This document shows positions 7,673 to 16,506 of a stretch of 64,000 nt of DNA, in pieces. The stretch covers positions 1,684,501 through 1,748,500 of the forward strand of contig NZ_CP045492.1 of the NCBI RefSeq assembly GCF_015500055.1. Direction: 5' to 3'. The DNA is from Mesorhizobium sp. NBSH29 (GTDB taxonomy: Bacteria; Pseudomonadota; Alphaproteobacteria; Rhizobiales; Rhizobiaceae). The position numbers were made by a program, and so were the translations under genes. The first letter of the stretch is position 1; every line of letters begins with the position of its first letter. The notes under the pieces are model-generated. The model did no database searches and was not told where the DNA came from. It saw only the letters and a list, made by a program, of their open reading frames with translations.

Positions 7673-8019
7673 GCGTCCTCCAGTGGCGGAAATTCATGCT
7701 GGCCGTCCGAGCGAACTGGCAGCGGCTTCACCCACAGAACGGCTGACAGCTCCAGCGGTTCATATAGATGCGGAAACAATGCCCCCCCACGCGACACTTC
7801 GAACTTCAGCATATCTCCCAGGCGCGCGACATCAACAGCCACCAGCAGCAGGTCTTGCTGCCCGAAAAAATGCTTGTGTGCCGTTTCGGCCGCCTGCGCC
7901 GCAGTTGAGAAATGGATGTAGCCGTCAGCGATATCGATCGGTGCACCGGTGAAACGGCCAACAGCCTCGGCTTCCTGCCACTGGGATTGCGTGGCAATCT
8001 TGTAGATGGTGCTGATCAT
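7669..8019 (-). CDS. DUF952 family protein
   Basis: A 116-residue protein with the family landmarks: an IYKIA start, YIHFSTAAQ in the middle and FPHLYEPLEL towards the end. It is predicted to be soluble and its function is unknown. It lies directly upstream of pyrD with a four-base ATGA overlap; the pairing suggests shared expression, not necessarily a shared pathway. Confidence 0.9.
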   Translation of the reverse strand: MISTIYKIATQSQWQEAEAVGRFTGAPIDIADGYIHFSTAAQAAETAHKHFFGQQDLLLVAVDVARLGDMLKFEVSRGGALFPHLYEPLELSAVLWVKPLPVRSDGQHEFPPLEDA

Positions 8020-8130
8020 CGCCTCCCTCTAGTCGCAAAGATGTCCGCGTGAAAGGGTCACCGCCAATCCGTCCCCAATTCTGGCGCAAATAGCGTCCAA
8101 AGTCCCGGCATCACGATACGGAGAATTTTG

Positions 8131-8562
8131 ATGCGGAATGCAACCATTCCAATACCGGCCGCGCTGATTACCGCCTGCCTGATGCTAGGCGCGGCCCAGG
8201 CGCAGGAAGTTGATCGCTACACGATGGAAAAATCAGCCACCGGCTTTGTCCGCATGGACCGAAAGACCGGTGCGATGTCGATCTGTGAAGAGCGGGCCGG
8301 CCAACTGGTCTGCAAGGTAGCTGCCGACGAGCGGACCGCGCTGAACGACGAAATCGAGCGCTTGCTGGATCGCCTAACGGCTTTGGAAACACGTGTCGCA
8401 GCCATGGAAAAAACAGCACCAGATGCGCTGCCCAGCGAGGAAAGCTTCGAGAAGTCCCTCAGTTACATGGAAAAGTTTTTCCGCCGCTTCATGGGTATCG
8501 TCAAGGATCTAGATCAGGACTGGCGCAAGATCGAACCCGAGGCTTTGCCGCAAAAGACGTGA
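8131..8562 (+). CDS. small exported coiled-coil protein of unknown function
   Basis: A 143-residue protein with a Sec signal peptide: hydrophobic core about residues 8-22, probable cleavage after AAQAQ. The mature part has an N-terminal domain with a CEERAGQLVCKV segment whose two cysteines could form a disulfide in the periplasm. A predicted coiled coil follows (about residues 72-92, ERLLDRLTALETRVAAME), then a helical C-terminus. ACGGAG lies upstream of the ATG. I do not recognise a named family. Confidence 0.72.
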   Translation: MRNATIPIPAALITACLMLGAAQAQEVDRYTMEKSATGFVRMDRKTGAMSICEERAGQLVCKVAADERTALNDEIERLLDRLTALETRVAAMEKTAPDALPSEESFEKSLSYMEKFFRRFMGIVKDLDQDWRKIEPEALPQKT

Positions 8563-8728
8563 TTTCCTCTACCGTTTGTCAGCGTCAGGCGATGAGCCTT
8601 GTGTTGGGTGTGGATCACCGCTTTACTGCGCGCGCACTCCGACGGGACGACAACAAGATTCGGAGCACAGCCACAGCCACGCCTTGTCAATCAAAGTGGG
8701 ACGGCAAAAAGGGGAGGACCGGGCACCG

Positions 8729-9382
8729 TTGAGCTACAGGTTCCTGATTGCGGATGACCATCCGCTGTTTCGCGGCGCGCTGAAACAGGCGCTCTTTGGC
8801 ATTTCTCAAACGGGTGACATTCTTGAAGCCGGCGACTTCGACCACGCAAAGGCGTTGATCGCTGCGCACGACGACCTTGATCTCGTGCTTCTCGACCTCT
8901 CGATGCCTGGCACCAGCGGTTTGTCCGGGCTGGTATCCCTGCGTGGCATCCATCCCGCCACGCCCATTATCGTGGTTTCCGGCCATGATGATGCGGAAAC
9001 TATCCGCCGGGCTCTGGAGCTTGGCGCATCGGGCTTTATCTCTAAGTCAGCCAGTATGGACGACATCAGGCGCGGAGTAGAAACTGTGCTGGCAGGCGGT
9101 ATCGCGGTGCCGTCAGGGGTGGATCTCGACGTCGAATACGATGCCGAAATTTCCAGCCTGATCAAAAAGCTGCAATCGCTGACGCCTCAGCAAACCCGCG
9201 TTTTGTCTATGCTGGCGGAGGGTCTGCTGAACAAGCAGATTGCTTATGAGCTTGATGTCTCGGAAGCCACCGTCAAGGCGCACGTCTCGGCGGTGCTACA
9301 AAAGCTCAGCGTCGATAGCCGAACGCAGGCAGTGATTTTACTTTCGAAGATTGGCATCGAACCGCAACCTGCAGCAGGCTAG
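8729..9382 (+). CDS. LuxR/NarL-type response regulator (CrbR-like)
   Basis: A receiver domain (residues about 3-120) is followed by a LuxR-type HTH (about 150-212). The phospho-acceptor is Asp56 in VLLDLSMPG, with the acidic pair DD in IADDHPLF, the conserved Ser/Thr in VVSGHDD and Lys in FISKSAS. The HTH contains LTPQQTRVLSMLAEGL and EATVKAHVS. The TTG at 8729 is chosen because GGGGAGGA stands ten bases before it and the family begins right at SYRFLIADDHP; an upstream TTG at 8576 adds 51 residues unlike a receiver. It is convergent with the SLC5-kinase nine bases downstream. The pair looks like CrbS/CrbR, which controls acetate use in Vibrio and Pseudomonas; that role is inference. Confidence 0.88.
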   Translation: MSYRFLIADDHPLFRGALKQALFGISQTGDILEAGDFDHAKALIAAHDDLDLVLLDLSMPGTSGLSGLVSLRGIHPATPIIVVSGHDDAETIRRALELGASGFISKSASMDDIRRGVETVLAGGIAVPSGVDLDVEYDAEISSLIKKLQSLTPQQTRVLSMLAEGLLNKQIAYELDVSEATVKAHVSAVLQKLSVDSRTQAVILLSKIGIEPQPAAG

Positions 9383-9391
9383 CGGCAACGT

Positions 9392-12300
9392 CTATTCAGC
9401 AGCAACAGCGATGCTGCGCAGAAGGCGGGTCACGGCAGCGCGCAACGCCGCCGGTTTGATCGGCTTGTTAATCACCGGAACATCGATGGCATCGGCGGCA
9501 GCACGGACCTCGCTTGAGCGGTCGGCGGTCAACAAAACCGCCGGGACGTCTGTTCCGGTCGCCTTGCGGATCGCTGCAACAACATCGAGACCGTTCTCGC
9601 CGTTCAGGTGGTAGTCCGCGAGGATAATATCGTACCGAACTCCAGCCAGGATGCCGGGCTCCTTCGAGCCGAGAGCGGTGTACACCGTGCATCCCCACCC
9701 CTCCAGCAGGAGACGCATCCCGTCGAGGATGCGCAGGTCATTGTCGATGCACAGCACGGACACGCCGTCGAGGGCCGCAGTCAACGGTACGGTGCCGCGA
9801 CGGGGCTTTGGCTGCGCCATCTCCATCGCTTCCGCAACTGGTACCATCACCGAGAAACGCGTGCCATTGTGGCGGCGCGACTGGATCTGGATTTCCAGCC
9901 TGAGTACGCGCGCTATACGGTCTACGATCGACAGTCCCAACCCCAATCCCTGCGCTTCTCTCACGCCGTCATCGAGCCGAATGAATTCACGAAACACGGT
10001 GCTGACCTCATCGTCAGCAATACCGATGCCGGTGTCGAAAACCTGCAATTCCGCCAGCGCCCCGCGCCGCCGCACCCCGATCAGAACCTTTCCCGTGCGG
10101 GTATATTTGATCGCGTTCGAAACCAGGTTCTGTACCAGCCGGCGAAACAAATTGCGGTCGGTATGAACGGTCAACGATGACGGAACGATCACCAGCTCCA
10201 AATTTTTGGCCGCCGCGAGCGGCAGAAAGTCGGTGCAGATCTGGCGCAGCAATTCATCCAGCCGGAAGGCAGTCTCCTCCGGCTTCATGGCCCCCGCATC
10301 AAGCCGCGAGATATCGAGCACTGCACCGAGTATCGTCTCGACTGATTCCAGCGAGGACTCGATGCTGGTCGCAGCATCGGTCACGCCAGCCTTTCCCGCG
10401 CGCTCAATCAGGGACGAGCAGTAGAGCCGCGCGGCATTGAGTGGCTGCAAAATGTCGTGCCCGGCAGCGGCAAGGAAGCGCGTCTTCCCAAGATTGGCCT
10501 CTTCGGCAAGCATTTGCGCCTGCGCCAGTTCTTCGTTGACTTGCATCAGCTCGGCTGTTCGACGTTCTACCCGTTGCTCCAGCGTTTCATTGGCGCGCTT
10601 GAGCGCCAGGTCAGCTTCCACGCGCTGGGTGATATCGGCATAGGTAGCAACAATCCCGCCATCGGGCATCGGGTTGGTGCGCAATTCCAGAATTCTGCCG
10701 CTGGCTTTCAGCTCCATCTGCCAAGGGCTGCCGAACTGCGCAAATCGATTGATCGTCGCCACTCGGCTTTCAGGCGCAATCTCTTCGCGGTCAGTCAAAT
10801 GCCGCAATATCCGATCCAGCGAGACGCCGATCTGGCCCATGCTGTCGGGCAGGTCAAACAGCACCCGGTATTGCCGGTTCCAGCAGGTAAGCCGGAAGTC
10901 GCGGTCAAACACGGTGATGCCTTGCTCCATCTGGTCGAGCGCGATCTGCAACAGGTCGCGATTATGCTGCAGCGCCTCAGTGGCATCGTCGAGCAAGCGA
11001 AACGCATCCTTTGATGCACTGTCATGGCGCTTGAACAACAGCGACAGAATAAGCCGCGCCGACGACGAGCCGACAGCGCTGGCCAGCAACTGCTCCGAAA
11101 AGCGGATCACTGCCATGCTGGCCGGCATCGAACCGCCTAGCACGTCGCCCTCTTGCTCCTGAAAACTCTGGAACGAACGCTCGGTACGTTCCACGCCCAG
11201 ATAGCGTGACAGCGTGTCCTTCAGGTCGTTGATGGTGACTGCCGTCCGAAACCGCCTCAGGCTCGGCATCGGGCTGGTGTCAGGCGGCACGAAAATCGCT
11301 GCTTGGATTCGCTCCAGTGGCACCGAAGCCCGCGACAGCGAGCCCAGGGCGAAAAACACGGCGTTGATGGAGAGGCTCCACATCACGCCGTGGTTCAACG
11401 GCTCAGCGATGGTGCCAAACAGCGCCTGTGGTCGCAGCGCACCCAGCCCGAACAATCCATGCACCAGAATATCGGTATTCGGCGCAGCCAGTGAGGGGAG
11501 CAACAGCGTATAAGCCCAAACAGCGATGCCGGCACCCATGCCAAGGATAGCGCCGCGCGCATTGGCACCGCGCCAGATAAGCCCCCCCAGAAACGCCGGC
11601 GCAAGCTGCGCAATGGCCGCAAACGACATCAGTCCGATGGAAGCCAGCCGCGCATTGTTGGTGCTCTCGCGGTAGTAGAGGAAGGCCACGAACAAAATAA
11701 TAAAGATGGCGGCGCGCCGGATGTTGAGGATCAGCGTTGACCAGTCTTCTGTTTCACGTCCCTGGTTTGCCAGCAGCCGGCGAACGAAAAGCGGGATCAC
11801 CAGATCGTTGGAGATCATGATCGACAGCGCGACGCTGGCCACGATAACCATGGCGGTGGCAGCCGACAGACCGCCAATAAAGGCAGTCATCGCCAAAAAA
11901 TCATGCCCGGCAAACAGAGGCAGCGAAAGGACATAGAGGTCGGCACTTGTCCGGTCACCGACTATGGCAGCGCCGGCAAGCGCTATCGGCAACACGAAGA
12001 GGTTGATTAGCACCAGATAGAGCGGAAACACCCAGGTCGCCTTGCGAAGTTCACTCTCGTTCCGGTTCTCTACAATCATCACGTAAAACTGGCGCGGCAG
12101 CATAATGATGGCGAAGCCAGAAAGCCCTGTCATCACCAGCCAGGTCCCAAGCGAGGTGCGGTGTGCAAGCGCCGCGTCCACCCTGTCGCTGGCGGCCAGC
12201 ATGCCGACAAGCTCTGCCGGGTTGCCAAACATGAAAAAGGTTACCAGCAGGCCGACCATCATAAAGGCAGCAAGCTTGACGACTGACTCTACTGCAACGG

Positions 12301-12883
12301 CGAGGATCAACCCGTCCTGATGCTCCGTCGCGTCGGCGTGTCGGGTACCAAACAGAACCGCAAACAGCGCCAGCAGCATCGCCACGATCAGCGATATATC
12401 GCTGACGAACGGATCGAACGAAGGCGGCGCGCCGTTATAGTGTTCCACCATCAGGCTGACTGAACCCGAAATCGCCTTCAGCTGCAGCGCGATATAAGGC
12501 ACGGCCCCGACAATTGCGATCAGCGTGGCAATCAGGCCAACACCAAAACTTTTGCCATAGCGAGCACCCAGAAAGTCAGCGATCGAAGTGATTTTCTCGG
12601 CCTTGGCCAGCCTGACGATGCGGCGCAGGAGCGGAAAGCCAAACACGAAGACCAGTACCGGCCCGATATAAATCGCGATGAACTCGATCCCGCGCTCAGA
12701 AGCCAACCCGACCGAACCGAAGAACGTCCATGACGTGCAATAGATCGCCAGGCTGAGCGAATAAATATAGGGTCGCGGCTTGCCCGGGCCGCGGCTGTTG
12801 GCCCAGCGGTCGCCGAAGCTCGCAATGCCAAATAGAAGCGTCACATAGGCTATCGCAATGATGACGACGATCCAGCCTTGCAC
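9392..12883 (-). CDS. SLC5-STAC-PAS hybrid sensor histidine kinase (CrbS-like)
   Basis: A 1163-residue fusion. Residues 1 to about 490 form a sodium/solute-symporter (SLC5) domain of some thirteen membrane helices. Next come a STAC linker (about 545-610, from TINDLKDTLSRYLG), a PAS domain (about 640-760) with the CWNRQYRVLFDLP motif, a coiled coil, and a HisKA domain with His near residue 808 (AAGHDILQPLNAARL). The HATPase domain (about 910-1020) has NAIKYTRTG, and the C-terminal receiver has Asp near residue 1090 (IILADYHLNGENG). The plan equals CrbS rather than CbrA because of the attached receiver. The symporter part probably senses or moves a small solute; acetate is the leading guess. 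Its partner is the convergent response regulator. Confidence 0.93.
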   Translation of the reverse strand: MQGWIVVIIAIAYVTLLFGIASFGDRWANSRGPGKPRPYIYSLSLAIYCTSWTFFGSVGLASERGIEFIAIYIGPVLVFVFGFPLLRRIVRLAKAEKITSIADFLGARYGKSFGVGLIATLIAIVGAVPYIALQLKAISGSVSLMVEHYNGAPPSFDPFVSDISLIVAMLLALFAVLFGTRHADATEHQDGLILAVAVESVVKLAAFMMVGLLVTFFMFGNPAELVGMLAASDRVDAALAHRTSLGTWLVMTGLSGFAIIMLPRQFYVMIVENRNESELRKATWVFPLYLVLINLFVLPIALAGAAIVGDRTSADLYVLSLPLFAGHDFLAMTAFIGGLSAATAMVIVASVALSIMISNDLVIPLFVRRLLANQGRETEDWSTLILNIRRAAIFIILFVAFLYYRESTNNARLASIGLMSFAAIAQLAPAFLGGLIWRGANARGAILGMGAGIAVWAYTLLLPSLAAPNTDILVHGLFGLGALRPQALFGTIAEPLNHGVMWSLSINAVFFALGSLSRASVPLERIQAAIFVPPDTSPMPSLRRFRTAVTINDLKDTLSRYLGVERTERSFQSFQEQEGDVLGGSMPASMAVIRFSEQLLASAVGSSSARLILSLLFKRHDSASKDAFRLLDDATEALQHNRDLLQIALDQMEQGITVFDRDFRLTCWNRQYRVLFDLPDSMGQIGVSLDRILRHLTDREEIAPESRVATINRFAQFGSPWQMELKASGRILELRTNPMPDGGIVATYADITQRVEADLALKRANETLEQRVERRTAELMQVNEELAQAQMLAEEANLGKTRFLAAAGHDILQPLNAARLYCSSLIERAGKAGVTDAATSIESSLESVETILGAVLDISRLDAGAMKPEETAFRLDELLRQICTDFLPLAAAKNLELVIVPSSLTVHTDRNLFRRLVQNLVSNAIKYTRTGKVLIGVRRRGALAELQVFDTGIGIADDEVSTVFREFIRLDDGVREAQGLGLGLSIVDRIARVLRLEIQIQSRRHNGTRFSVMVPVAEAMEMAQPKPRRGTVPLTAALDGVSVLCIDNDLRILDGMRLLLEGWGCTVYTALGSKEPGILAGVRYDIILADYHLNGENGLDVVAAIRKATGTDVPAVLLTADRSSEVRAAADAIDVPVINKPIKPAALRAAVTRLLRSIAVAAE

Positions 12884-13063
12884 GTCTGCCCCTCCCTTTC
12901 AGGGCACGTAACCATAGCCGGGAATGCGGGTCCATAGGCGTGCAGTTTTTGCGTGACCCGCAACGCAGACGACGGGATCGCGATATGTTAGACGATTCGC
13001 AGGATTTGAAGCTTCAAGTCCCATCGGGCCGTGATGCGGCAATTGCATTTGAGGGAGCAATCA

Positions 13064-13561
13064 ATGCTGAAAGAATTCCAGGAATTTATCTCCAAAGGCA
13101 ACGTGATGGACCTTGCGGTCGGTGTCATCATCGGTGCCGCCTTTGGCAAGATCGTCGATTCACTTGTCAAGGATATCATCATGCCAGTCGTCGGGGCCAT
13201 TTTCGGCGGCCTCGACTTCAACAACTATTTCCTGCCGCTCTCATCCTCGGTGACAGCCGAAACGCTCGAGCAGGCAAAAACACAAGGCGCGGTTTTCGCC
13301 TATGGCAGTTTTATCACCGTGGCGATCAACTTCCTGATCCTCGCCTGGATTATCTTCCTGATGGTCAAGGGCGTTAACACCATGCGCCGACGCCTGGTTG
13401 CCAATGAGACACCATTAGTGCCGTCTGCACCGCCTGCCGATGTCGCCCTGCTCACCGAGATCCGCGACCTCCTGGCAAAGCCTGCCGCTTCGGCCAAGGC
13501 CGCGGTACCTGCAAAGGCGCCTCCTGCCAAAGCTTTGGATCGCAAGCCGGCCAACCGCTAA
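13064..13561 (+). CDS. mscL: large-conductance mechanosensitive channel
   Basis: A 165-residue inner-membrane channel that opens under membrane tension to release solutes during osmotic downshock. The N-terminal amphipathic helix and first membrane helix follow the family exactly ([19 protein letters not shown]), TM2 lies near residues 80-102, and a Pro/Ala-rich linker leads to the C-terminal bundle helix ([13 protein letters not shown]). The Ala/Lys/Pro-rich end makes it about 25 residues longer than the E. coli protein. The ATG has GAGGGAG upstream; a longer frame to 13031 is not family-like. A strong intrinsic terminator follows. Confidence 0.96.
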   Translation: MLKEFQEFISKGNVMDLAVGVIIGAAFGKIVDSLVKDIIMPVVGAIFGGLDFNNYFLPLSSSVTAETLEQAKTQGAVFAYGSFITVAINFLILAWIIFLMVKGVNTMRRRLVANETPLVPSAPPADVALLTEIRDLLAKPAASAKAAVPAKAPPAKALDRKPANR

Positions 13562-13585
13562 CGCCAGACAATCTTGCTGGACCAA

Positions 13586-13614
13586 AACCCTGGTCGATCT
13601 CGGCCAGGGTTTTT
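13586..13614 (+). terminator. intrinsic terminator of mscL
   Basis: AACCCTGG (13586-13593) pairs with CCAGGGTT (13604-13611) around a ten-base loop, and the 3' arm runs into TTTTT. It sits 25 bases after the mscL stop. Confidence 0.85.
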
Positions 13615-13676
13615 CGTATTCGCGCGCACCGAAACCGGATACCGGTGGCCGATCGAGATTCTCTGACAGGCTTCCA

Positions 13677-14843
13677 ATGAACATTATTGAAAAACTGCGA
13701 ACTGAAGCACAGCTCGCTCCCGAGAGTGGAATCTCTGCCGTGGTCAACTACGGCCGCGGGAGGCCGGGCCTCATTCCGCTTTGGGCAGGCGAAGGCGATC
13801 TGCCGACACCGGCATTCATCTCCGACGTGGCAAACAGGGCGCTTGCCGGCGGCGAAACCTTCTACACATGGCAGTGCGGCCTACCCGAACTGCGCGAAGC
13901 TTTGGCCCGCTTTCACACGCGCCATTTTGGGCGCAGCTTTTCGCCAGACGAGTTCATCGTAACTGGCGGCGGCATGCATGCCATCTCGTTGGCGCTACAA
14001 GCGACCGCTGGTCTAGGCGACGAAGTGCTCTATCTCTCGCCCGCCTGGCCAAACTTTCGCGGCGCTTCCATTGTCGCGGGAATCGATCCGGTAGCAGTTC
14101 CCCTTAGCCTGACGGGCAATGGTTGGACCTGCGATGTGGAGCGCCTGGAAGTTTCGGTTACGCCAAAAACCCGCGCCATCTTTATAAACTCACCCTCCAA
14201 CCCTACTGGCTGGACGGCCGACAGGGAGACGTTGCAGGCGATCCTCGACCTCGCCCGTCGCCATGATCTGTGGATCATCGCCGATGAGATCTATGCGCTG
14301 TTTCACTTTGGCGGCACGCGCGCTCCCTCCTTCATGGACATCATGGAGCCGGAGGACAAAATCCTGTTCGTCAATACGTTCTCAAAAAACTGGGCCATGA
14401 CCGGATGGCGCGTCGGCTGGATGCGCACGCATCCGGGACTTCAGCAACCTTTTGCGAATCTTGTGGAGTATTCGAACTCTGGTGTGGCGCAGTTCATCCA
14501 GCGCGGTGCCGTGGCTGCACTTGACGAGGGCGATACGTTTCTGGCGAACCAGATCGAGCGGGCCCAAAGGGCTCGAGACATCGTCTGCCGCATCCTGCTC
14601 GCCACCGGAAAGGTGCGCCTTACGGTTCCGCCGGGCGCCTTTTACCTGTTCTTTGCCATCGATGGTTTGACGAATTCCCGGCAGGCGGCCTTCGATATTG
14701 TGGATCACGCCAATGTCGGGCTGGCGCCGGGGACGGCTTTCGGCGAGGCGGGGGAGGGTTTCCTGAGGTTGTGCTTCCATCGCGACCTCGATCAGGTGGA
14801 GGAAGCAGCCAACCGCATTGCAACGTGGATCAACAGCCGCTGA
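13677..14843 (+). CDS. PLP-dependent aminotransferase, class I/II
   Basis: A 388-residue fold-type I aminotransferase. The PLP lysine is about Lys237 in SKNWAMTGWRVGWM, the NSPSNPTGW motif lies near 180, and the carboxylate-binding arginine is in FLRLCFHRD near the end. It transfers an amino group between an amino acid and a 2-oxo acid in the cytoplasm; aspartate-like or aromatic/hydrophobic substrates are all possible. The start at 13677 fits the family, with GACAGG upstream; the frame runs open further upstream only because it overlaps mscL out of frame. It stands alone, convergent with the next gene. Confidence 0.9.
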   Translation: MNIIEKLRTEAQLAPESGISAVVNYGRGRPGLIPLWAGEGDLPTPAFISDVANRALAGGETFYTWQCGLPELREALARFHTRHFGRSFSPDEFIVTGGGMHAISLALQATAGLGDEVLYLSPAWPNFRGASIVAGIDPVAVPLSLTGNGWTCDVERLEVSVTPKTRAIFINSPSNPTGWTADRETLQAILDLARRHDLWIIADEIYALFHFGGTRAPSFMDIMEPEDKILFVNTFSKNWAMTGWRVGWMRTHPGLQQPFANLVEYSNSGVAQFIQRGAVAALDEGDTFLANQIERAQRARDIVCRILLATGKVRLTVPPGAFYLFFAIDGLTNSRQAAFDIVDHANVGLAPGTAFGEAGEGFLRLCFHRDLDQVEEAANRIATWINSR

Positions 14844-14854
14844 TAGCCATACCG

Positions 14855-16168
14855 TCAGCCAGACGACAACATTGCATCCTGCAATAGCCGAACCTGATAA
14901 AGCCGCGTGCTCGCGTCTGGTGCGGCATTGTCGGTGGTGAGCAACGCGCCCTTCCGCACAGGTTTTAGCACCCGTCCGCCTTCCAGTAGGCCGACCGGAA
15001 CAGCATTCTGCACCTGTGCATCAGCCACGGTCATCGTCCAGGAACGGTAGCACGTCTCGCCGATGGCATCGAAAATCTCACCTGCGGCAAGGTCACGTTT
15101 GGCAACCGCGCACACTTCAGCAACCGGCTTCGGGAGCGGCACCATATCCGCCTTGCCATAGAGCATGATCCGCGCTGCCGTCAGCGGCACTTCCAGCGAG
15201 GTCAGGTGATAGGGGCGGAAAAAGCTGTAATAGGGTCCGGTGCCGACATGCAGATCATCCAGTCTCTCGATGATGCGCGGATGCTTTGCCTCGACGATAA
15301 CAAATACGCCGGGTGCGACGCCCTTGCCGACCGTATAATCGACCACGCCTTTCTTGTGCAGCACGCCGCCATCCTCGCGCGGGATCAGCACTTTGACGAG
15401 CGCCTCGCGGTCAGCCTTCGGCCCATGCATGCCTGGAACGTCTGGCACCAGCCCCGTGGCGTTGGCAATCGCCGCCATCTCCACCATGGTTTTCGACCCG
15501 TCAATGAACTCGACCAGCATGCGCGGGTTCATATTGCGCCGTTCCGCTTCGGCCCGATAATCATCCGGCACCGCGTCATGGTTGAGCGGGTTGTTCTTGC
15601 CCTTGCCGGCAGACACGATATCGAAGCCAAGCGCAGTGACAAACTCGATCAATTCCATGCAACTCGACGGTTCGTCGCCGGCGCCGACCGAATAGATTAC
15701 GCCCAGCCGCTCTGCTTCACTGCGCATATAGGCGCCGATGGTGACGTCTGCCTCGACGTTCATCATTACGAGATGCTTGCCATGCTCCATGGCCATCAAG
15801 TCGAAATGAGCGGCAACGCCGGGCTTGCCGGTAGCATCGATCACCACGTCGACCAGCGGGTTCGTCACCAGCAAGTCATTCGACGTTATGGCGATTTTCC
15901 CCGCCTCGATACAGGACGTCACCTGAGAGGCCGTCTCCGCCTCGCAGGCCATTGCCTCGTCGCCATAGGCGATACGGATAGCAACGCGCGCTGTGTGCGG
16001 CCGCCGCGTTGAAATCGCGACAATCCGGATGCCGCGCATCAACATGCCCTGCGTCACCAGATCGGTGCCCATCTCGCCCGAACCGATAACGCCGATTCTA
16101 ACAGGCCGGCCTTCATCGGCGCGGCGTGCAAGGTCGCGGGCAAGGCCAGTAAGGGCGATGTTTGTCAT
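14855..16168 (-). CDS. homoserine dehydrogenase-like NAD(P) oxidoreductase with SAF domain (COG4091)
   Basis: A 437-residue protein with an N-terminal Rossmann fold (VRIGVIGSGEMGTDL near residue 24), a central catalytic domain of the homoserine-dehydrogenase superfamily, and a C-terminal SAF-type domain from about residue 345 (RDLAAGEIFDAIGE). It matches the family described as predicted homoserine dehydrogenase with SAF domain, which is often tied to sugar-acid or polyol pathways and not to threonine synthesis. No pathway partner is adjacent, so the substrate cannot be assigned. It is convergent with the aminotransferase, 11 bases away. Confidence 0.82.
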   Translation of the reverse strand: MTNIALTGLARDLARRADEGRPVRIGVIGSGEMGTDLVTQGMLMRGIRIVAISTRRPHTARVAIRIAYGDEAMACEAETASQVTSCIEAGKIAITSNDLLVTNPLVDVVIDATGKPGVAAHFDLMAMEHGKHLVMMNVEADVTIGAYMRSEAERLGVIYSVGAGDEPSSCMELIEFVTALGFDIVSAGKGKNNPLNHDAVPDDYRAEAERRNMNPRMLVEFIDGSKTMVEMAAIANATGLVPDVPGMHGPKADREALVKVLIPREDGGVLHKKGVVDYTVGKGVAPGVFVIVEAKHPRIIERLDDLHVGTGPYYSFFRPYHLTSLEVPLTAARIMLYGKADMVPLPKPVAEVCAVAKRDLAAGEIFDAIGETCYRSWTMTVADAQVQNAVPVGLLEGGRVLKPVRKGALLTTDNAAPDASTRLYQVRLLQDAMLSSG

Positions 16169-16506
16169 GCGGTGGGTCCGGTTGGTCTGCCTAGCCGCAA
16201 TAGCAGAAAAGCCGTCCGATGTGTCAACCAGGCCGCTTCTCTACAACTTCAGGTTAGGTGCACTCAGGCAGCGTCGGCGCTGCGCAATGTGCGGCACCGG
16301 TCGCCAGTTCGCTAGTCGCAGCGACTGTTTCCTGCGCGCCATACCACCCGCGCACCTGCAGACAATGACTGCGATGGGTTGAAGGCGGTCGTCGATATCA
16401 CTACAGCGAGAGAGAAATTTGTGATGAAAAAATTATTCCGGTCGCCTGATGTCCTTGGATCACGTCAAGATCGAAAGGGGGAGGAGAGGCGATACTGGTT
16501 CGGGAG
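16169..16506. other. non-coding gap with two small perfect hairpins
   Basis: No convincing gene. It presumably holds the promoter of the COG4091 gene on the minus strand and that of the RgpF-like gene on the plus strand. Two inverted repeats are exact: GCAGCG-TCGG-CGCTGC (16268-16283) and AGTCGC-A-GCGACT (16314-16326). A 35-codon frame (16424-16531) with a weak GAGAG upstream overlaps the start of the next gene in another frame; see findings. Confidence 0.5.

Noticed and set aside
15206-16012. 268-aa plus-strand frame opposite the COG4091 gene
   Set aside because: It is antisense to a well-conserved dehydrogenase and has a His-rich composition typical of the reverse frame of GC-rich genes.
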